Positions 37,968-51,429 of a stretch of 64,000 nucleotides of DNA are shown piece after piece. Location of the stretch: assembly GCF_050908995.1 (NCBI RefSeq), contig NC_135126.1, positions 10,044,001 through 10,108,000 on the forward strand. Direction: 5' to 3'. The notes below the pieces were generated by a model that had not been told where the DNA came from, did no database searches, and worked only from the letters and a program-made list of their open reading frames with translations. The translations under genes were made by a program, and so were the position numbers. The stretch is from Andrena cerasifolii (lineage: Eukaryota; Arthropoda; Insecta; Hymenoptera; Andrenidae). Numbering within the stretch: the first letter of the stretch is position 1; each line of letters starts with the position of its first letter.

Positions 37968-40006
37968 ATTACGCGGTGAGTTTGTTGTTTCTGACATAGA
38001 TTTACAATTAAAACAATTGGCTGTAGAGCCAAATGCGGCTCGCGGATTGCTCATGACTCCTGGATACCTATACCGTCAGTTACCAAATTCTGGCGAAAGT
38101 AGCCTCTGCGAAAAGGAAGACTATTTATGTACATCCAGTGGGAGTTCAGGTTGGATAGACAGATTGGAGGTCTGAAGTAGTAAAGTAGCTACAGAGAAAT
38201 TGCAGCGGACGATCTCCCGCTTGTTTGATGCAATCTATAGGCAAGCCACGAGCTGATAAATACGTTTCCTTCCTCGACAACTGTCGCGCAACAATCAAGA
38301 AGATTTCCCGCGGTTTACGTTCGATCACAGCACGACGAGGTTGCGCGTCCGAGACGCCTTTTAAACGACGCTGGATCGTCTCCCGCTGCGTTACGTCAAA
38401 GAAGCTTGTGAAAGGCCGCGAGAGAGGTGGGCAAGAAGATACTTGCGCCGTCTTATTGCCTCGCATCGCGACGTCCTTGGGGAAAATGTATTTTCCTTTT
38501 CAGAGGTAACCGTAGCGTGCCGCTTCTGCTCGCAGCATCCGTAAACAGTCGGTGCGCGGGCTTTACGCAACGAGGGCGAAAGGGGAGCGTTGCATCGATC
38601 GCCGCGCGGCGTCCGCGCGCTTTGACTTCGAATTATTTTCCACTCAAAAAAAAAAAAAAAAGAGAAGAGAGGCCCAAATGAAATTGGAAAATACCCGATA
38701 CGCAGCCATGCACGCCGCCGCGCAGAAAGGTTAATTGGTTTTTTATTTGTACACTCGACGGAGGTAACAGCATTCGATTTACCTGGGCGCTTTAATATAT
38801 CCGAATATTTGCCTCCCGCGATTTGCTCGCGATTTTAAATTTAAACGTCCGTCGAAACTATAATGCAGAAGTGGTTCGCTCGCGAGGCCAGCGCGGGGGA
38901 TCGAAATGAATGCGGGAGAAAATTATCGATCGAACGAGAATTAAACTCGAGCCCTCCAGTGTGTGTTTGCTTTGCGTTACTCAATAATAAGCCCCGTTCG
39001 GCGGCTCTGAAATAAATTGCTCCTCGATCGCGTTTCTCCTTTTTTTTGCGCCCCTGCCCACCCCAGCGCGGGCTAATTATTTCAATCAGCGATAACCGTG
39101 GCTGGCGAACATTCTGGCGAAATTAATCCGTCGTCGGTATGCGATCGTTCCGTGAAATTATCGTCGTTCGTGCACGCGTGGGGGTGCTTTCCGCGCCGAT
39201 GAAGCGAAGCACAGCAATGGTAATGATTGTCCAGGATCGCGGGCGACGATGCAAATATCGCGGATAAAGGCCCGGGACTCGTAAACCGTTTCGGGGGTGA
39301 TTAAAGACCCGAGATGGACTTGCACCGAAGATCGGAGCGCGGCACCGCGATCCGAGGGACGCCAATGTGAATCCGATCCCCTTATCTTATCCCCCGTGAA
39401 GCGTGCACGCGGGCGCAATCGCGCAGCCGAGCACGCAGCCTCCCACACGGGCGAGCTCGCCTGGAACGCGTTACCTGCGCGCCAAGGCGGCCCCGTCTAT
39501 CTCCCAGCTGGCCTGTAACTATTTATACGAGCGAGCAGCCCCGTTTATTGCCATAAACATGCATCGGGCGCGTACGGCCGCTTGTGCGCGAAATAATGCA
39601 GCTCGGAGGCGGATGACGGAGGCTCTCCGAAACGGTCCCGAGCGCGCAGATTTATTTCGAGGAGGAATCGGACGATAGAGAGGATTGATAATCGGGGAGG
39701 CGGTAACTGGGACAATGGGCGATGCGTTTAAATTAATACGCAAAGAGTGGGTGGATTAATATCGTAATGGACTGGACCTGCAATATCTCCGCGAAGCGTG
39801 CTTGCCTTTTCGGTCCCCCCGTCAGAGACTCGCAATAACGCGACGCGCGACGTCATATCAAATATTCCTGGCGCAGCTGATCCTTGCGTTTGAAATTCGT
39901 CAAAAATAATCTCCCCGCTGGCGAGGGGCTCGCGTTTCGCTGCTTTGACGTTGGAGATTAACAGAGCCATGGGGAAACGCAACGGTGGACGTTTTCCTTC
40001 TGATCA

Positions 40007-40496
40007 GGGGTTGTACCTAGTCAGGCGGCCGAAAACAGGCGAATGTTTGTGAATTTTTTTTGAAAAAGCGGAAGCATATATTCTTACAGGACTTTTTGCG
40101 CTTAAAAGAGCAACGTTTAAAGAACATCTGCTAATTTTTTCGTAGAAAAATATTCCGAAAGACCGAACCAGTGCGCCGAAACAACACTGTTTTAATTGGA
40201 ACGATTCATGCGGTCGAAATTCAAATTATTTTATTTGAAAAATATTTACGTTTATAATAAAGCAACAACCGACATCCAAGAAGCCTTTTTAAAAATCTGC
40301 TTTTGCGGGGAGCACTGCCATTCGGAACCAGAGTATCTAGAATCAAAATGCAAAAAAGATTTCGTTACTATATTAACGTATCCTCAGATTGTCGGAGGGC
40401 ATTTTCCGAAATATTAATTTAAAACAAAATGCCTGCTGTTTAAAGTTGAAATCCTGATTTTTTTCGCGCGATTTATATCCGACTAGGTATAACCCC
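40007..40496. mobile_element. GGGGTTGTACCTAGTC family element, copy 1, full length
   Basis: The ends GGGGTTGTACCTAGTC and GACTAGGTATAACCCC pair with one mismatch, and TTAA follows the right end. At 490 bp it is the complete version of the repeat at 51430-51797. An internal 73-codon frame (40196-40417) has no recognisable motif and is broken in the other copy. Confidence 0.75.
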
Positions 40497-41538
40497 TTAA
40501 TTCAACGGTGCGCGCGACCGTATCGAATAATTGGGCCCGGAGGCAACGAAAAACAGGATAATGGCATGAACATGCAACGGATAGGAAATTCGAAATGCAT
40601 TAGCGGGCAGGGCGATCCCTCACTCTGTTATAGAATTGGAAACGGGCCGTTCGCGTATTGCATGCCTCGCGGCAAATTATACAGGCCGCTCCATATCTGG
40701 CGGGCCAGGGAGGCACTCGGTGAGCAGAAACGGAAAATAGGATTATCGTAACGCGTTTACCCCGGCTGATCTTGTTTCCCGCTTACTATTTTAGCTAACC
40801 GGGCGCGCGGAACGTTTGCGCACCGGGCGTCTTCTTCCCAGAGATCAGCTCTGCGCGCAGGTTTCTTCCGCCGAAGGTCCGTAGCGAATGAGGTCATAAT
40901 AAGCTGAACGTTTATAGGACCGTTTCTGTTTGATAGGCCTGCGTGCGGAATTTATTCATGAATTTCGCGGTGCGCGGCAATGATTATGATTAAACGTAGC
41001 CGTTATTGCGACGATCTCGCAGCTGGTTTCAGGGTTTCGCTGGTTCATTATGTATTCACGTATTTCCAGAAGCGCGCTAAAAATTCCTGGAGAAGGTAAA
41101 TTTAAAGGCAACGCGTTCCTCGCTTCTCCGCCCGCGTGTTACCCGTAAACTTGTCAATTCCACGGCCGCGCGGGGCTTCGAAATTCATTGCGATGCTCAA
41201 AGCGTCCCGTTTCGCATGCAAACATTCATCAGGAAAGCCGCCGCGGCGATTTTGATTGAATCTCCGGCCTCGGACCGGTCGGGTTTCTTCGGGCGACGAC
41301 AGAAATACAAATTTCCATGGGAATCGTTCGGAGCTGTGTTCTTCGCGGAACGGAGAATCGAAGTGGAACGGACTCGTAACTTTACCGCTTTGTTCGAGTT
41401 ACAGGATGCACCCAGCAATCTGACCGTGCTTTTCAACGCCTCTTTCACTGGTGCGACCAGGAAACTCTCGCGTTTCCTCGGAGGGCTCGCGACCTCCCCG
41501 TATCGCCTAACGAACAGAGATATTCCAAGAGATATATA

Positions 41539-41710
41539 CCCTTTAGCGCCTAGATCCTGCTGAAGGAAAAATATTCCGCTTTCTGTTTATCGTTAAAAAC
41601 AGTCTGAATTTTTATATAAAAATTCTTCTATCTCTTTATTTTTTCAGAGGTTAAAATGCATCTGGTACAAACAGCAAAAAAAGAGAGAATATATCCCGGG
41701 CGCTAAAGGG
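41539..41710. mobile_element. piggyBac-like MITE with CCCTTTAGCGCC ends
   Basis: Left CCCTTTAGCGCCTAG and right GGGCGCTAAAGGG are inverted, and TTAA adjoins the right end. The left TTAA appears to be lost (ATATA). CCC-type ends with TTAA indicate the piggyBac superfamily. Confidence 0.55.
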
Positions 41711-43015
41711 TTAAAGTATCGCTACCTGCAGAAGTTTAAAAAACAGAAGCGAGATCTGAAAACCTGAACTATCCCAAGCGAACTCTGATTTGAAACGAGC
41801 CCTATTTCTCCACACAACACGTCCTCGGTGCCAGCATCCCACATCGCAGGCCCCAGCAGGGTGAATGTAGTTTTTTAGCTCCCTCTGAAAGCACACCCCA
41901 GAAATCCTCACCTTTCGATCTGACATACCTTCGCCACCCCTTCTCGTAGAACGAAACGTGCCAAAAGCGGGCCACCGTGGCTCTGACGTAACCGTAGATA
42001 AATAGAGAAGAACGGTGAGACAGAGATAACGATGCGGGATAAGGACGAGGCAAGGAATCCTCTGGAGGCAGAGGAAGAGTAGGAGAGGCGAGGGCAGAAG
42101 GAAAAGGGGTACGAGGCAGGAAGATGGAAGGTAGAAGCTGCAGAGAGGGACCAGCTTGAAGCCAGCAAGAGAAAGATGGCCTCGGAGCGAAGGGTGCATC
42201 GTGTGTTGCGATGGGCGCAGATGCGCGGACCGGATCTGGCCTCGCAGCGACATCAAACGCGTTTCGCGTGTAAAATACGAGCTGCTTGCTGTGTCGTTAG
42301 ATTCGAATTCGAAGGTCGTCGACGTACCTCGTCGCGTCTCTCGCCTTGAGCCCCGACGATTTAGAAGAGATCTCGCGGGAAGGTCGGTCGTTCGGGATCG
42401 CAGCTCGCCCGAGAAAATCCACTTCAAGGATCCGTCGTCGCACAGCCTCTTGTCACGCGTTATTTATAAACGTGCTCGCTTCGATTTTCATTCCGCTGTA
42501 CGTTCGACGTGCTGGGACGTTCTGCGTCACGTGCCTGGATCTTGGATCCGGTATATTGAGAGTTCGCGGGGGAACGAGCGAGGACAGCTTCGCGCGGGCA
42601 CGTTTTTGATAAGGTGCCGTGTGATTTGTGGGATTACTCGTCGAGGAATACTGTGCGGCTCGTTTCGAAACTGTCAGCAGCGGGTCTAATGGAATTCGCA
42701 AACACTGCCGCGGCGTATACGGCGGGCAGTGTTTCGCGCGAAGCGCTGCCCGCTCGTCGGTGTTTAAAGCCCTCTTAAAGGAATATGCTAAAGGCTGTAT
42801 GGTCGCGAACCGGCTCGCGCGTTATTCATGTGGCGTACGCGTGTGCGTAATGTGCATGGGCGAACGAGAAAGGCTGATAGGTGAGCCCACGTGAGCTCTT
42901 GTGTGTTTCTTTTACACGTACCGGGTGGGACTGAAGCAAACGAGGTACTAGGAAAATGTACGCAGAGCTGCTTATCAGCTGCTTTGTATCCTTAAACATG
43001 GAAGTCTCTTAATAT

Positions 43016-43360
43016 CCCTTTTTGGTCAGGCGGGGTGTATCGCACCCTAATATTTTCTTACTTTGCCAATATTTCTGTAAATTCGTACACCTTGACACTA
43101 AAATTTAAAAATTTTGTGAATCGAAACAATAAACTCGCCCCTTTCCACAAGTATTTTTTCAACTACAAATTTCGTCGTATGAAAATGTACGTTTCTAGAA
43201 AAAGACTACTAGAGCATGATTGTAGGAGTATTACGAATACAATTATCACTCAAAAGTTGAAAGGTTCAAAAATACGAAAATGGTAACTTAAAAGTGACGA
43301 TGCGGTGCAGCGAACCCCACGTGACCAAATCGTGATTTTAAGAAGGTGTGACCACGAAGG
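43016..43360. mobile_element. piggyBac-like MITE, family C copy 1, decayed ends
   Basis: It shares GGGTGTATCGCACCC, TTTGCCAATATTTCTGTAAAT, TTTCAACTACAAATTTC and CCACGAAGG with the better-preserved copy at 47512-47803. A TTAA lies 3 bp before its left end; the right one is mutated to ATCCAA. Confidence 0.65.
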
Positions 43361-44877
43361 ATCCAAGGACGCGTAGAGAATAATTCAGGAGAGGAGTAAG
43401 TCATAGGAAAATGGATAAGCAGGTGGGGTTCGAAGATGTCTCCTCGATGGGCGGGATTTTTTCCCTCGGCGAGTCCAAAGAAATTAAAGTTCCTTAATCG
43501 TGATAACGCTTGGACGTGAAGTTCCCGCGATAAAATTGCCAGGGAACTTGTTGATCTGCGGAATGAGATATCCAAACTCGGCATTGCTGCTTTCTCCGCC
43601 TCTTCTTTCGTTAGGCGACTCTGTTCCACGAGATTACTCGAGAGTTGGCTGTGTGCCCGGGATTCTATCGATCCGATTGTTTAGCACAGCTGAGAACGGC
43701 GGCTGATAGCGCCGGAATTTACGCGACATTGATTAAACGCATAGTCCTGCCTGGCTCCGCGACCAAGGAAGAATGTCACTGGCGGGCAGGTGTACGGACG
43801 TTAAGGGCACCCCTTACATTCGTTCACCCACACTGTGCGCACGCGGCCGCGTACGAGAGGAGAGCACAGCGTACGCCCACGCGGATCACGCCTTCGCGGC
43901 TCGTTGCATCAGGCCCCCGGTGTAGCAGGCCCAATAAAGGAGCACTCACACGATCGCGGCGGTGAAATGAGCCGCGGTAAAGGAGAAAATTAACCGAGGG
44001 ACCAGCGCTGCCTCGCCGTCCGGAGTAATTAATCCACGCGAGCGGGCCCAAGCCGAGGAGAAATTCGGTCGCCTCGGTTGCGCAAAGCAGCCGAACTGCT
44101 TCGAAAGTTCTTCCTAGGAAAGGTGCCTCGGAATCTTCTTCGCTGAAGGGTTTAACACAGGAAGGAAGTGGAATAAATTTTGGATTGGAAATGATACAGT
44201 TATTCGTAGAACAAAATTCTCCTCGACTGTTTTTCACGATATAAACTCCACGCGAGAGTCGTCTGTATAGAAAATGACATGGAAGCGTGCGGGAAAATCG
44301 CAATGATTTATTAGCAGCGCAATTAATCGAAAGTGTCATCTGATTACATTTGACGCGCGATTCCATTACCCATTTCGGTATCAGATGCCGGTCAGGTCGA
44401 CCGGTTGTAGGGGCCATTTGCTTTCCACGTGGTGGTTACGCAAAATTCTCGATCGAACGGGTCTAAATTGATTCCTGCGCAGGGGCACGGTCGACCAGCG
44501 GCAGCGACAACAGGCAGGACTCAGATCCATTCGATAAAGCTCGGAGCTGCCGGTGCCCGTGGCCAGACGAGCGTAACCAATTTACTTGGAACACGTGCTC
44601 ATAAGCGACCGCTCATTAACTTTCGTGTATACCTGCTTCCGATAACAACGCCCACGATCCTTCGCGAACATTAGAGAGCTGGAATTAAAATCGTCCTCTT
44701 CCCTCGAATTTCCTCTCCAGACCTGCCTGTCGCGATTTCACTGCCTCTTAATTGCCTCACTCTCGAACAACTCCATTATAATTGTCGGCTTCCCCTAACC
44801 CAAAATTATACGCTTTCGTTACGCGTGTTATCTCAAGGTAAAACGCTATTAACATCAACCATGAAATTACACCCACG

Positions 44878-45074
44878 CAGTGGCGCATCTAGAGGGGTCC
44901 AAGGGGCCGTTGGCACCCCCAAAGAAGGGGCTTCGTAAAAAGAAAAGAAAACTGGACTTTATTCTTGAAATAAATTTTTATAATCGCTTAACGAGCTTCA
45001 TTGAATTTGCATTAAAAATATTCTTATTTTTTCGACTCGGCTCCTTACAAGATTAACTCCCGAGGGCGCCACTG
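44878..45074. mobile_element. CAGTGGCGC family MITE, copy 2 (inverted relative to copy 1)
   Basis: It starts CAGTGGCGCATCTAG and ends GAGGGCGCCACTG. AAGAAGGGGCTTCGTAAAAA and AAATAAATTTTTATAATCGC match the reverse complement of 37756-37967. No clear target duplication is present. Confidence 0.7.
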
Positions 45075-46815
45075 TTACAAATATTCCTTGCATAAATAAA
45101 TAACGTCAACTTTATTAGAATCTTCACTCGACGCTCAACCGAAGACTCTCTGATTTTAATTAACCACCCGTTGAACTCGCGAGTTACTACGTCACTATGC
45201 CACTATCGATCACATTGAATTTCATAATTCTAACGGCGCTTGCGAGCGAAAGGAAGGATCGGCGACGGGCGCTCGTACACCAGCGATTGAAGATCGTGCA
45301 TCCGAGGCTCGGCAGCTGGCCGGAAGTCGTTCATTTGCCCGACAATATCTATGCAAAATGCACTTAAGCCCGTGGCGCTCGCCGACTCTACCGTTCGATT
45401 TCTTGCGCAGCCTCGACGGCCGAGCGACATTTAATAACGTCGCGATTGTGCTGGCCGTTTTGCCCGCCGGCGCAGGTAATTGCATCCCGCGATTTTTCAT
45501 GGCCGCGCCATCCCCTGCGCCGCCTCCTTTGGCGGCGCATAATACCGGCACGCGGTCGGCCGCGAAACACGCTTTTATTCCCCGAGTATAATATTTTCTC
45601 GTTAGGGCCCTCTGTTCCCGTTTCGACGCAGAACGAATGCGCTTCGTTAGCGGATTCGCGTCGTTCCGGAACAAGTGGCGGGCGATTTCGCGATGCCTTC
45701 TGGTCTCTCCACCCTCTGGGCTGCACCCCGACCTATTCGCCCTTCGAATGCCTTCGTTCTATGTTTAACCGAGCGGATTAAACGATCCGCGACGTGGCCG
45801 GGATCAAAGTTGACATAGCCGGACTTCCTGCCCAAACGGACTTAAAAACATGATCGAGTTTACCTATAATTAACCGAGGCCGATGGGCCACGGAGCCGCT
45901 GCCGATTTCTCCCGCCGCGAAAATAAAGCAACTGGATCGTCGAGCGTGGTTAAATTTAGTGGTCGTTTGTTTGCAACGCTTAGGTCGCGTTGCCACGTGC
46001 CCCGTGGGCATGCGGTAGAATGCACTTCAGTTGTTTCTTAGAGGCAGTGAGTTCCGAAGGAGTGTCTGAAAGTCTGAAGCCGCACAGGACGGGATATGCG
46101 CACTTGAGCAACTTCAGAAGGATAAAAAGACTGGCTTTCGAGATCGCGCGGAGCAGGTGCCTTAATAATCTTCAGCCCTGCGCGGAGCAGACGTAGGAAG
46201 CGAGTTGTGGAGTTTGTTCTGCGGCAAGTGCTGCTTATATGGGGGCCTTGGTTTACTCGGGCAGCACGCATCTCATCAGAAACGCGTTAGAAAAGCAGAA
46301 GAGGGAAAGGAGCGGGCAGGTTGCCTCGCTCGGGAATTATGGAATGATTGAAGTGCAGTGAAATCGGAACGGCGCGACTACGCGTTGTTACGGTTCTTTC
46401 GAACTACCTCGGCGCAGAGACAACTCAATTGCACCGGCCATTAACGAGGCACGTTACTCTAATTCCTACTTACATTCTATTACCGAAGAAGAAATAGAGA
46501 GACCAATTTCACGCTCAACTAAATCGCGCGCCGTCATGCGTGGCCGATATGAAGAAATCCTTTCATTGTGTCGAGCTAATGACACTCGCGTGCGTACGTG
46601 CTTGATAGAAGACAGGGGAAGGTGGGAATGGGCAAAAATTCGCGAACATCAAACAAGTCCGTTGCGAACGGAGGTTGTTATCGAGCTCCTCCCGTTCTCC
46701 CGCGTTTCCTCCGATAACAAAGCCACTTTCCGCGTGCGCCGTCAATGCAGATGATAACCTGGGATCGAACGAATCTGGGGAAAAAATTCCTCGTCGATTC
46801 GTGCGGAACGTGCAG

Positions 46816-47082
46816 AGGGGAGTCCTATTTTTGGGACTAAAGCATAGCAGAGTTTGGGATTTCTTGATAAGAAACTAGCGAGTCGATTTATCTGAAATTT
46901 GGACCATGTTTTTAGGCATCTTTGAAGATGTCGCGGTTTTTTTGTTATTAATTTTTAATAATAACTTTAGGAGTTATGCACGATCTACTAACACGCGGCT
47001 CAAAGTTCGAATCCCTACTTAGTTTCTTGGAAAAAAATTCCCAAATTTTGCTGTTTTTAGCCCCAAAAAATAGGATTCCCCT
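46816..47082. repeat. Foldback repeat with about 70-bp arms
   Basis: AGGGGAGTCCTATTTTTGGG on the left and AGGGGAATCCTATTTTTTGG on the right strand stay similar for about 70 bp (then CAGAGTTTGGGA against CAAAATTTGGGA, and AAGAAACTA). The loop is AT-rich, about 130 bp. It is probably a MITE relic; no duplication was identified. Confidence 0.6.
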
Positions 47083-47511
47083 TTTAAATCCTATTTTCCC
47101 CGAAATTCCAATTGTAAAGTTGCTAGATTTTTCCGTTGCAAGCGTGTCTCCCTGTCGCCGCATCAGTCTCTAAATCTACACAGGGGATATCAATTATCTC
47201 CGACGAAAGAGATACTCCTTTAAAACGTCGTTACTTAGAAAATAATTTGACAGACCGTAGCTCGGAAGCGGAATAACCAGGGTATAATAATCACAGAGAG
47301 CTTCCCCCTGCCTTCTCAGCTGATTCGCTCGTGCCTTCTGTCAACGGACAAAAAGTATTTCCTGTTTTTGGTACGAGCACCAGGGGAGAGCAGGGTGAAA
47401 GAGAGACAGCGAGCTGAACGGAGAAGATGACAAAAATACGTTATGCTTTTGCTCGTCATCCGGTCCCCGGTGGTATTTTCGTCCTGTACGTTCATTGAGA
47501 AAACGCCTTAA

Positions 47512-47803
47512 CCCTCCATGATCACGCAGGGTGTATCGCACCCCAGATAATTTTTTTCTTTGCCGATATTTCTGTAAATTTTTAGACCATAACGTTTAAC
47601 TTAAAAAATTTCATAAATTTTACCAAAAAAATCGCTTTTTTCCACAACTATTTCAACTACAAATTTCATCATATTAATATTTACCTCCCTAGAAAAAGGC
47701 TTCGAGTATTAAAAAATACCAAAATGGTAACTCAAAAAATAGCGCCGGGGTGTAGTGAACCTCATGATACTAATTTGTGATTATAAAGTCTGACTACGAA
47801 GGG
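47512..47803. mobile_element. piggyBac-like MITE, family C copy 2, intact TTAA flanks
   Basis: TTAA at 47508-47511 and 47804-47807 brackets an element starting CCCTCCATGATCACGCAGGG and ending GACTACGAAGGG. CCCT...AGGG ends with TTAA are diagnostic of piggyBac-type insertion. There is no coding capacity. Confidence 0.8.
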
Positions 47804-48621
47804 TTAATGGACGACTATCGCTCTCTATTTACCGTCGCCGTTCTTCGATTGCGCAGCTTGCACTCTTTGCGAACGAGATAAACGGGGTGTCTTGACCGTC
47901 GCAGTTTCTCGTTCCGCCGATTTCGGCGACCGTTCTGTTGAGGCGAGGGGATGAGGCAGCCGGGGCGATGTGTAAATAAAATTTACTATCCACGGATTGC
48001 GAGGCGCTTTGGACCCGTCCGTCTCGCGAGGACCTCGTTTAAAAGTTCTCCGGCGTTCTGCTCGTGTTTGCCGCGCAAACAACGCGCCGCGTCTCCCGGG
48101 AATTTCGGGTGTCTTTGAGGGCCGCGTGGCTGGAAAAATGGCGGGCAATTTGTCAGGAGGCGATGGCTCTTCGGTTCTCTAGACGCCCGAGCGTGTGCCC
48201 GGTGCTTTCACGTGTGGCGGTGACTTTTTGTCCGCTTTAGAAACCGCGACGAGGTGGGGAGGCGGAGGCGGAATGAACGATGCGGTTAGGTGTATGATTT
48301 ACACGCGGCCGCGGCGGTTTAAGTACTTCCTCCAAAGACGCAGGAGATCCAGCGGCCAGTGTTTAATCTCCATCGGGACGCATCCTTCTCGTCATCTCTG
48401 CAGCCTCTTTGACTGCGCGTGACTTTTTCTCTTGCCCCGCTGTTACTCGTCTCTCTCGACGCTCCCCGCTTGTATTTATATCGCCCGAGTGCGTCGCTCG
48501 CTAGTATCCCCGCCACCCCCATCGACGGGGTTAATATAACGACGAGATATAGCCGCGGGAAATTGATTGAGACTAATAGACGATTTTTAAGGATCTGGCA
48601 GTATTTAAGAGCGTGTTTAGT

Positions 48622-48871
48622 CAGGGCCGCGGCGAGGAGGGTTGGCGCCCTTGTACAAGAAAATTTTTGGCGCCCCTAAGTTTTTGCACCTGTTTTCTAT
48701 TTAATATGTTCTGCCTTTACGAGGTACAATAAAAGAGGAATTACATTTACATTTTGTTTACACGGGAGTTGGATTCCTTTATTATTAAGTCTGCGGTATA
48801 GTTTTTAGCGCCCTCTTCGGCTGGCGCCCTTATGCGGCGCATTACTTGCATAATGGGTTCCGCCGACCCTG
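48622..48871. mobile_element. hAT-type MITE, family A copy 2
   Basis: It starts CAGGGCCGCGGCGAGG and ends CCGCCGACCCTG. It shares TTTTTGCACCTGTTTTCTAT, CTTTACGAGGTACAATAAAA and TTATGCGGCGCAT with 7707-7937. Flanks TGTTTAGT and TCTTTAGT match at 7 of 8 bases, an aged hAT duplication. Confidence 0.85.
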
Positions 48872-51429
48872 TCTTTAGTGAACAAAAAAATGCTTATTGG
48901 AGCGATCTTGCTGCCACTTCGAAAGAAGGACTGTATATTACTTTCCACTACTTGCGCCAGCGCAGAAGCTTCGTTTCTCGTTGCAACGTTAAACGTAGAC
49001 CGACAAACAAATTGCTAGAATAATGGGCACCAGTACCATGGAAACGCATCGACGCGTCGGCGAAGGGAGCTTCGTAAAGCACCAGCAACTGTTGCACGAT
49101 TACTCTATTGTTTACGAGCCATTGTACCACTCAGGTTCGCAGGGTCGCGAGTCAGAGGGGCCGTGCAGTGACTACAATGCTCGCGATGGACTCAGGCCGT
49201 GGTATTCCTTATCCGTCGCGGCTGTAGGCCACCGCTTCGTCGCTAACTCTTTTTCCTTCCCTCTTATCGCCACGATAAAACCAGTTTTTCCGTCCAGTTT
49301 CCCTGCGCTTATCGGCTGACAAACGGCGAGACGTTAACGAAAGCTGAACTATGCTCGAAGAGCCGTTTACACGCTGTTACATCAGGCTTAAGCTGCATTT
49401 GTAATTGAACGGTTGGAATGGTAAACGACGCGAGCGGCAGAGAAATGAAAAATTATGTGTTTAGCGGGGAAACATGTAAATTCGACGCTAAGTGCAGCGG
49501 TAGAGGTTGAAGGTGCTAGAATAATTTATTTCAGCCTCTAAGACTATCGCAAGATAGAGCTGAGGTAAGGAAATAAGTACGCATTGAGAAGTTTCACTTC
49601 TGGCACTTACATCACTCTCCATTTCAGCTCCTCGATTACTTAAAGGTCTCGCATGCGAGGAGATAATTTCCCGCGGATGGCCGAACGGTCCCCGTTCTCC
49701 AGGCCCCCCCGGCGTTCCCTTCGCTCCGATTGCGCATCGCGAAAATTGATACCTCTCGATGGTGCCCGACCACAAAGCTCGACCGCTGCGTGGTGCGGCG
49801 TAACCGAAGCTAAAGGATCGTTCGAAAGCTTTGCTCTCTTTTCCTCTCTCCTGCCAGCAGTGTCTCCCTTTTACTGGAGGCTGTGCGGCGAAATAGAGGG
49901 GAATATTTTTCAAAGGTACACGGCTACCAGGCAGACGGTTTTTAATTTCAAACAAACTTCCTGCCTCCGGAGCTGCGGGGGATGGGCGCCGAAATGCGGA
50001 GTAATAATATTCACTGTAATTATAGAAAGTAGCCGCGAAGTTTCTTCTCGCAGCGAGCGACGCAAAGGGACAGTGCACCCGCACTCTGCACTCCCAGCGT
50101 GCTGTTACAAATTGCGGATTTAATAGGCTTCGGGGTTAATGAAAGGGCGGAGGGGGTGCTGTTTGCAAACGTGCGCCAGTGACGAAGAAAACAGAGGCCT
50201 CCCTCTACGGCCGTGGCGGATAAACGGTTGATCAGGTGGGCGGGCGGGGTGGGACAATGCGAGCGGCTATCAGCTTTGGTCGGTTTATCAGCGAGCGCGT
50301 TACTGCGTATCGACCCGGTCCCATTTAGCAGTGGCGGAGAGCCGTCTATACCGATTTCACGCGCTCGTGGCTTTCTCTAGCAGCCCGGACCTAAACTGGA
50401 CGGGGATTTCGCGGGCAAGCCTCGTGTCCGTTTTTATGCAACGGCGGATCCTCGCTGGCTGCGGAGGCTCCGTTTTCTGGAATCAGGCCACCGTTTCCGA
50501 GTCAACTGGCCCGTTGGCTTTACTTTCCATTCGACGACGATGTCACCGCCGAGGAGGCCTCCCTGCGACGCGGGCATACGTGAGTCGCCTGCCAGCAATC
50601 CCCTTTGCAATTTCGCGTTTCGATGGCTCGCGTCTTCCGAGCTCCTCCGAGTTCATCATCTCGGTTGTCATCTCAGGTATCGTCCCACGCGTGCAGCAGC
50701 ATGCCTCCCATAGCTGTGCAATTTCTTCACGGAGATAATCAGGTCGAGAGTGAATTCTATTATAGGTACTTTGTGAAATGGCACTGTAGGGGTGGCTTGG
50801 TTTTATTGGGAAAGCTTTAGTTACGTGCTCGCTTAGTGGGCGTTTTATTGGCAGATCGTGGGAGGAATTTTTCATGAGCTTGAATAACAAGTATTGGGTG
50901 CCTTTGATCATTGAAACGAGAGTTGATTATTCTCGTCTCTGCTCCTCGGTCAAGGGGGAGCTTTCCAGTGACCTCGATTTTTATATTCGCGTAGTGACAT
51001 CCTTTCTTTATGTAATTCTGACATAATGCAGGCCAGTGTGGTTTGTCCGTTCTGCTTGAATGATACGTCAGCTATCGGCCAGATTATCAGCACTGTTTTC
51101 ATTGATAAAGACCGAGGGGCGTTGAAGCGGTGGAGTGGAAGCGATCAGTTGCTGAGGAATTAACGTTGCACACGCACGCTGCGGTCGTGACGGGACTGTC
51201 GATGCCGAGATTTCGATCGAAGGGTTCGGGAGGGAAAGAAGTTTCGGCCAGGCTTCGACGCGGGACAACCGCGTCAAATATTCACGGGCAGCTTTCCTTT
51301 TTATCAGTAAGCGGTTGTGACACGCACATTACTCGCCAGCCGAGATAACGATTGTCACCGAGTGTTTTAGAATGTCATAACGAAGGCGAACGGTCGTTCA
51401 ATACGCGTGTCACTATGTGGGCTAGTTAA

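Noticed and set aside
37748..37975. 8-bp duplications for the CAGTGGCGC family
   Set aside because: Flanks of both copies (37756-37967 and 44878-45074) were compared and do not match, so hAT membership is not claimed as proven.
41711..42427. 238-codon minus-strand frame
   Set aside because: It contains leucine-rich and serine-rich stretches but no family signature, no conserved splice structure and no codon bias like the real exons nearby.
46990..47015. tRNA-like T-arm words (AGTTCGAATCCC)
   Set aside because: No acceptor, D or anticodon arms can be formed around it, and it lies inside the foldback repeat.
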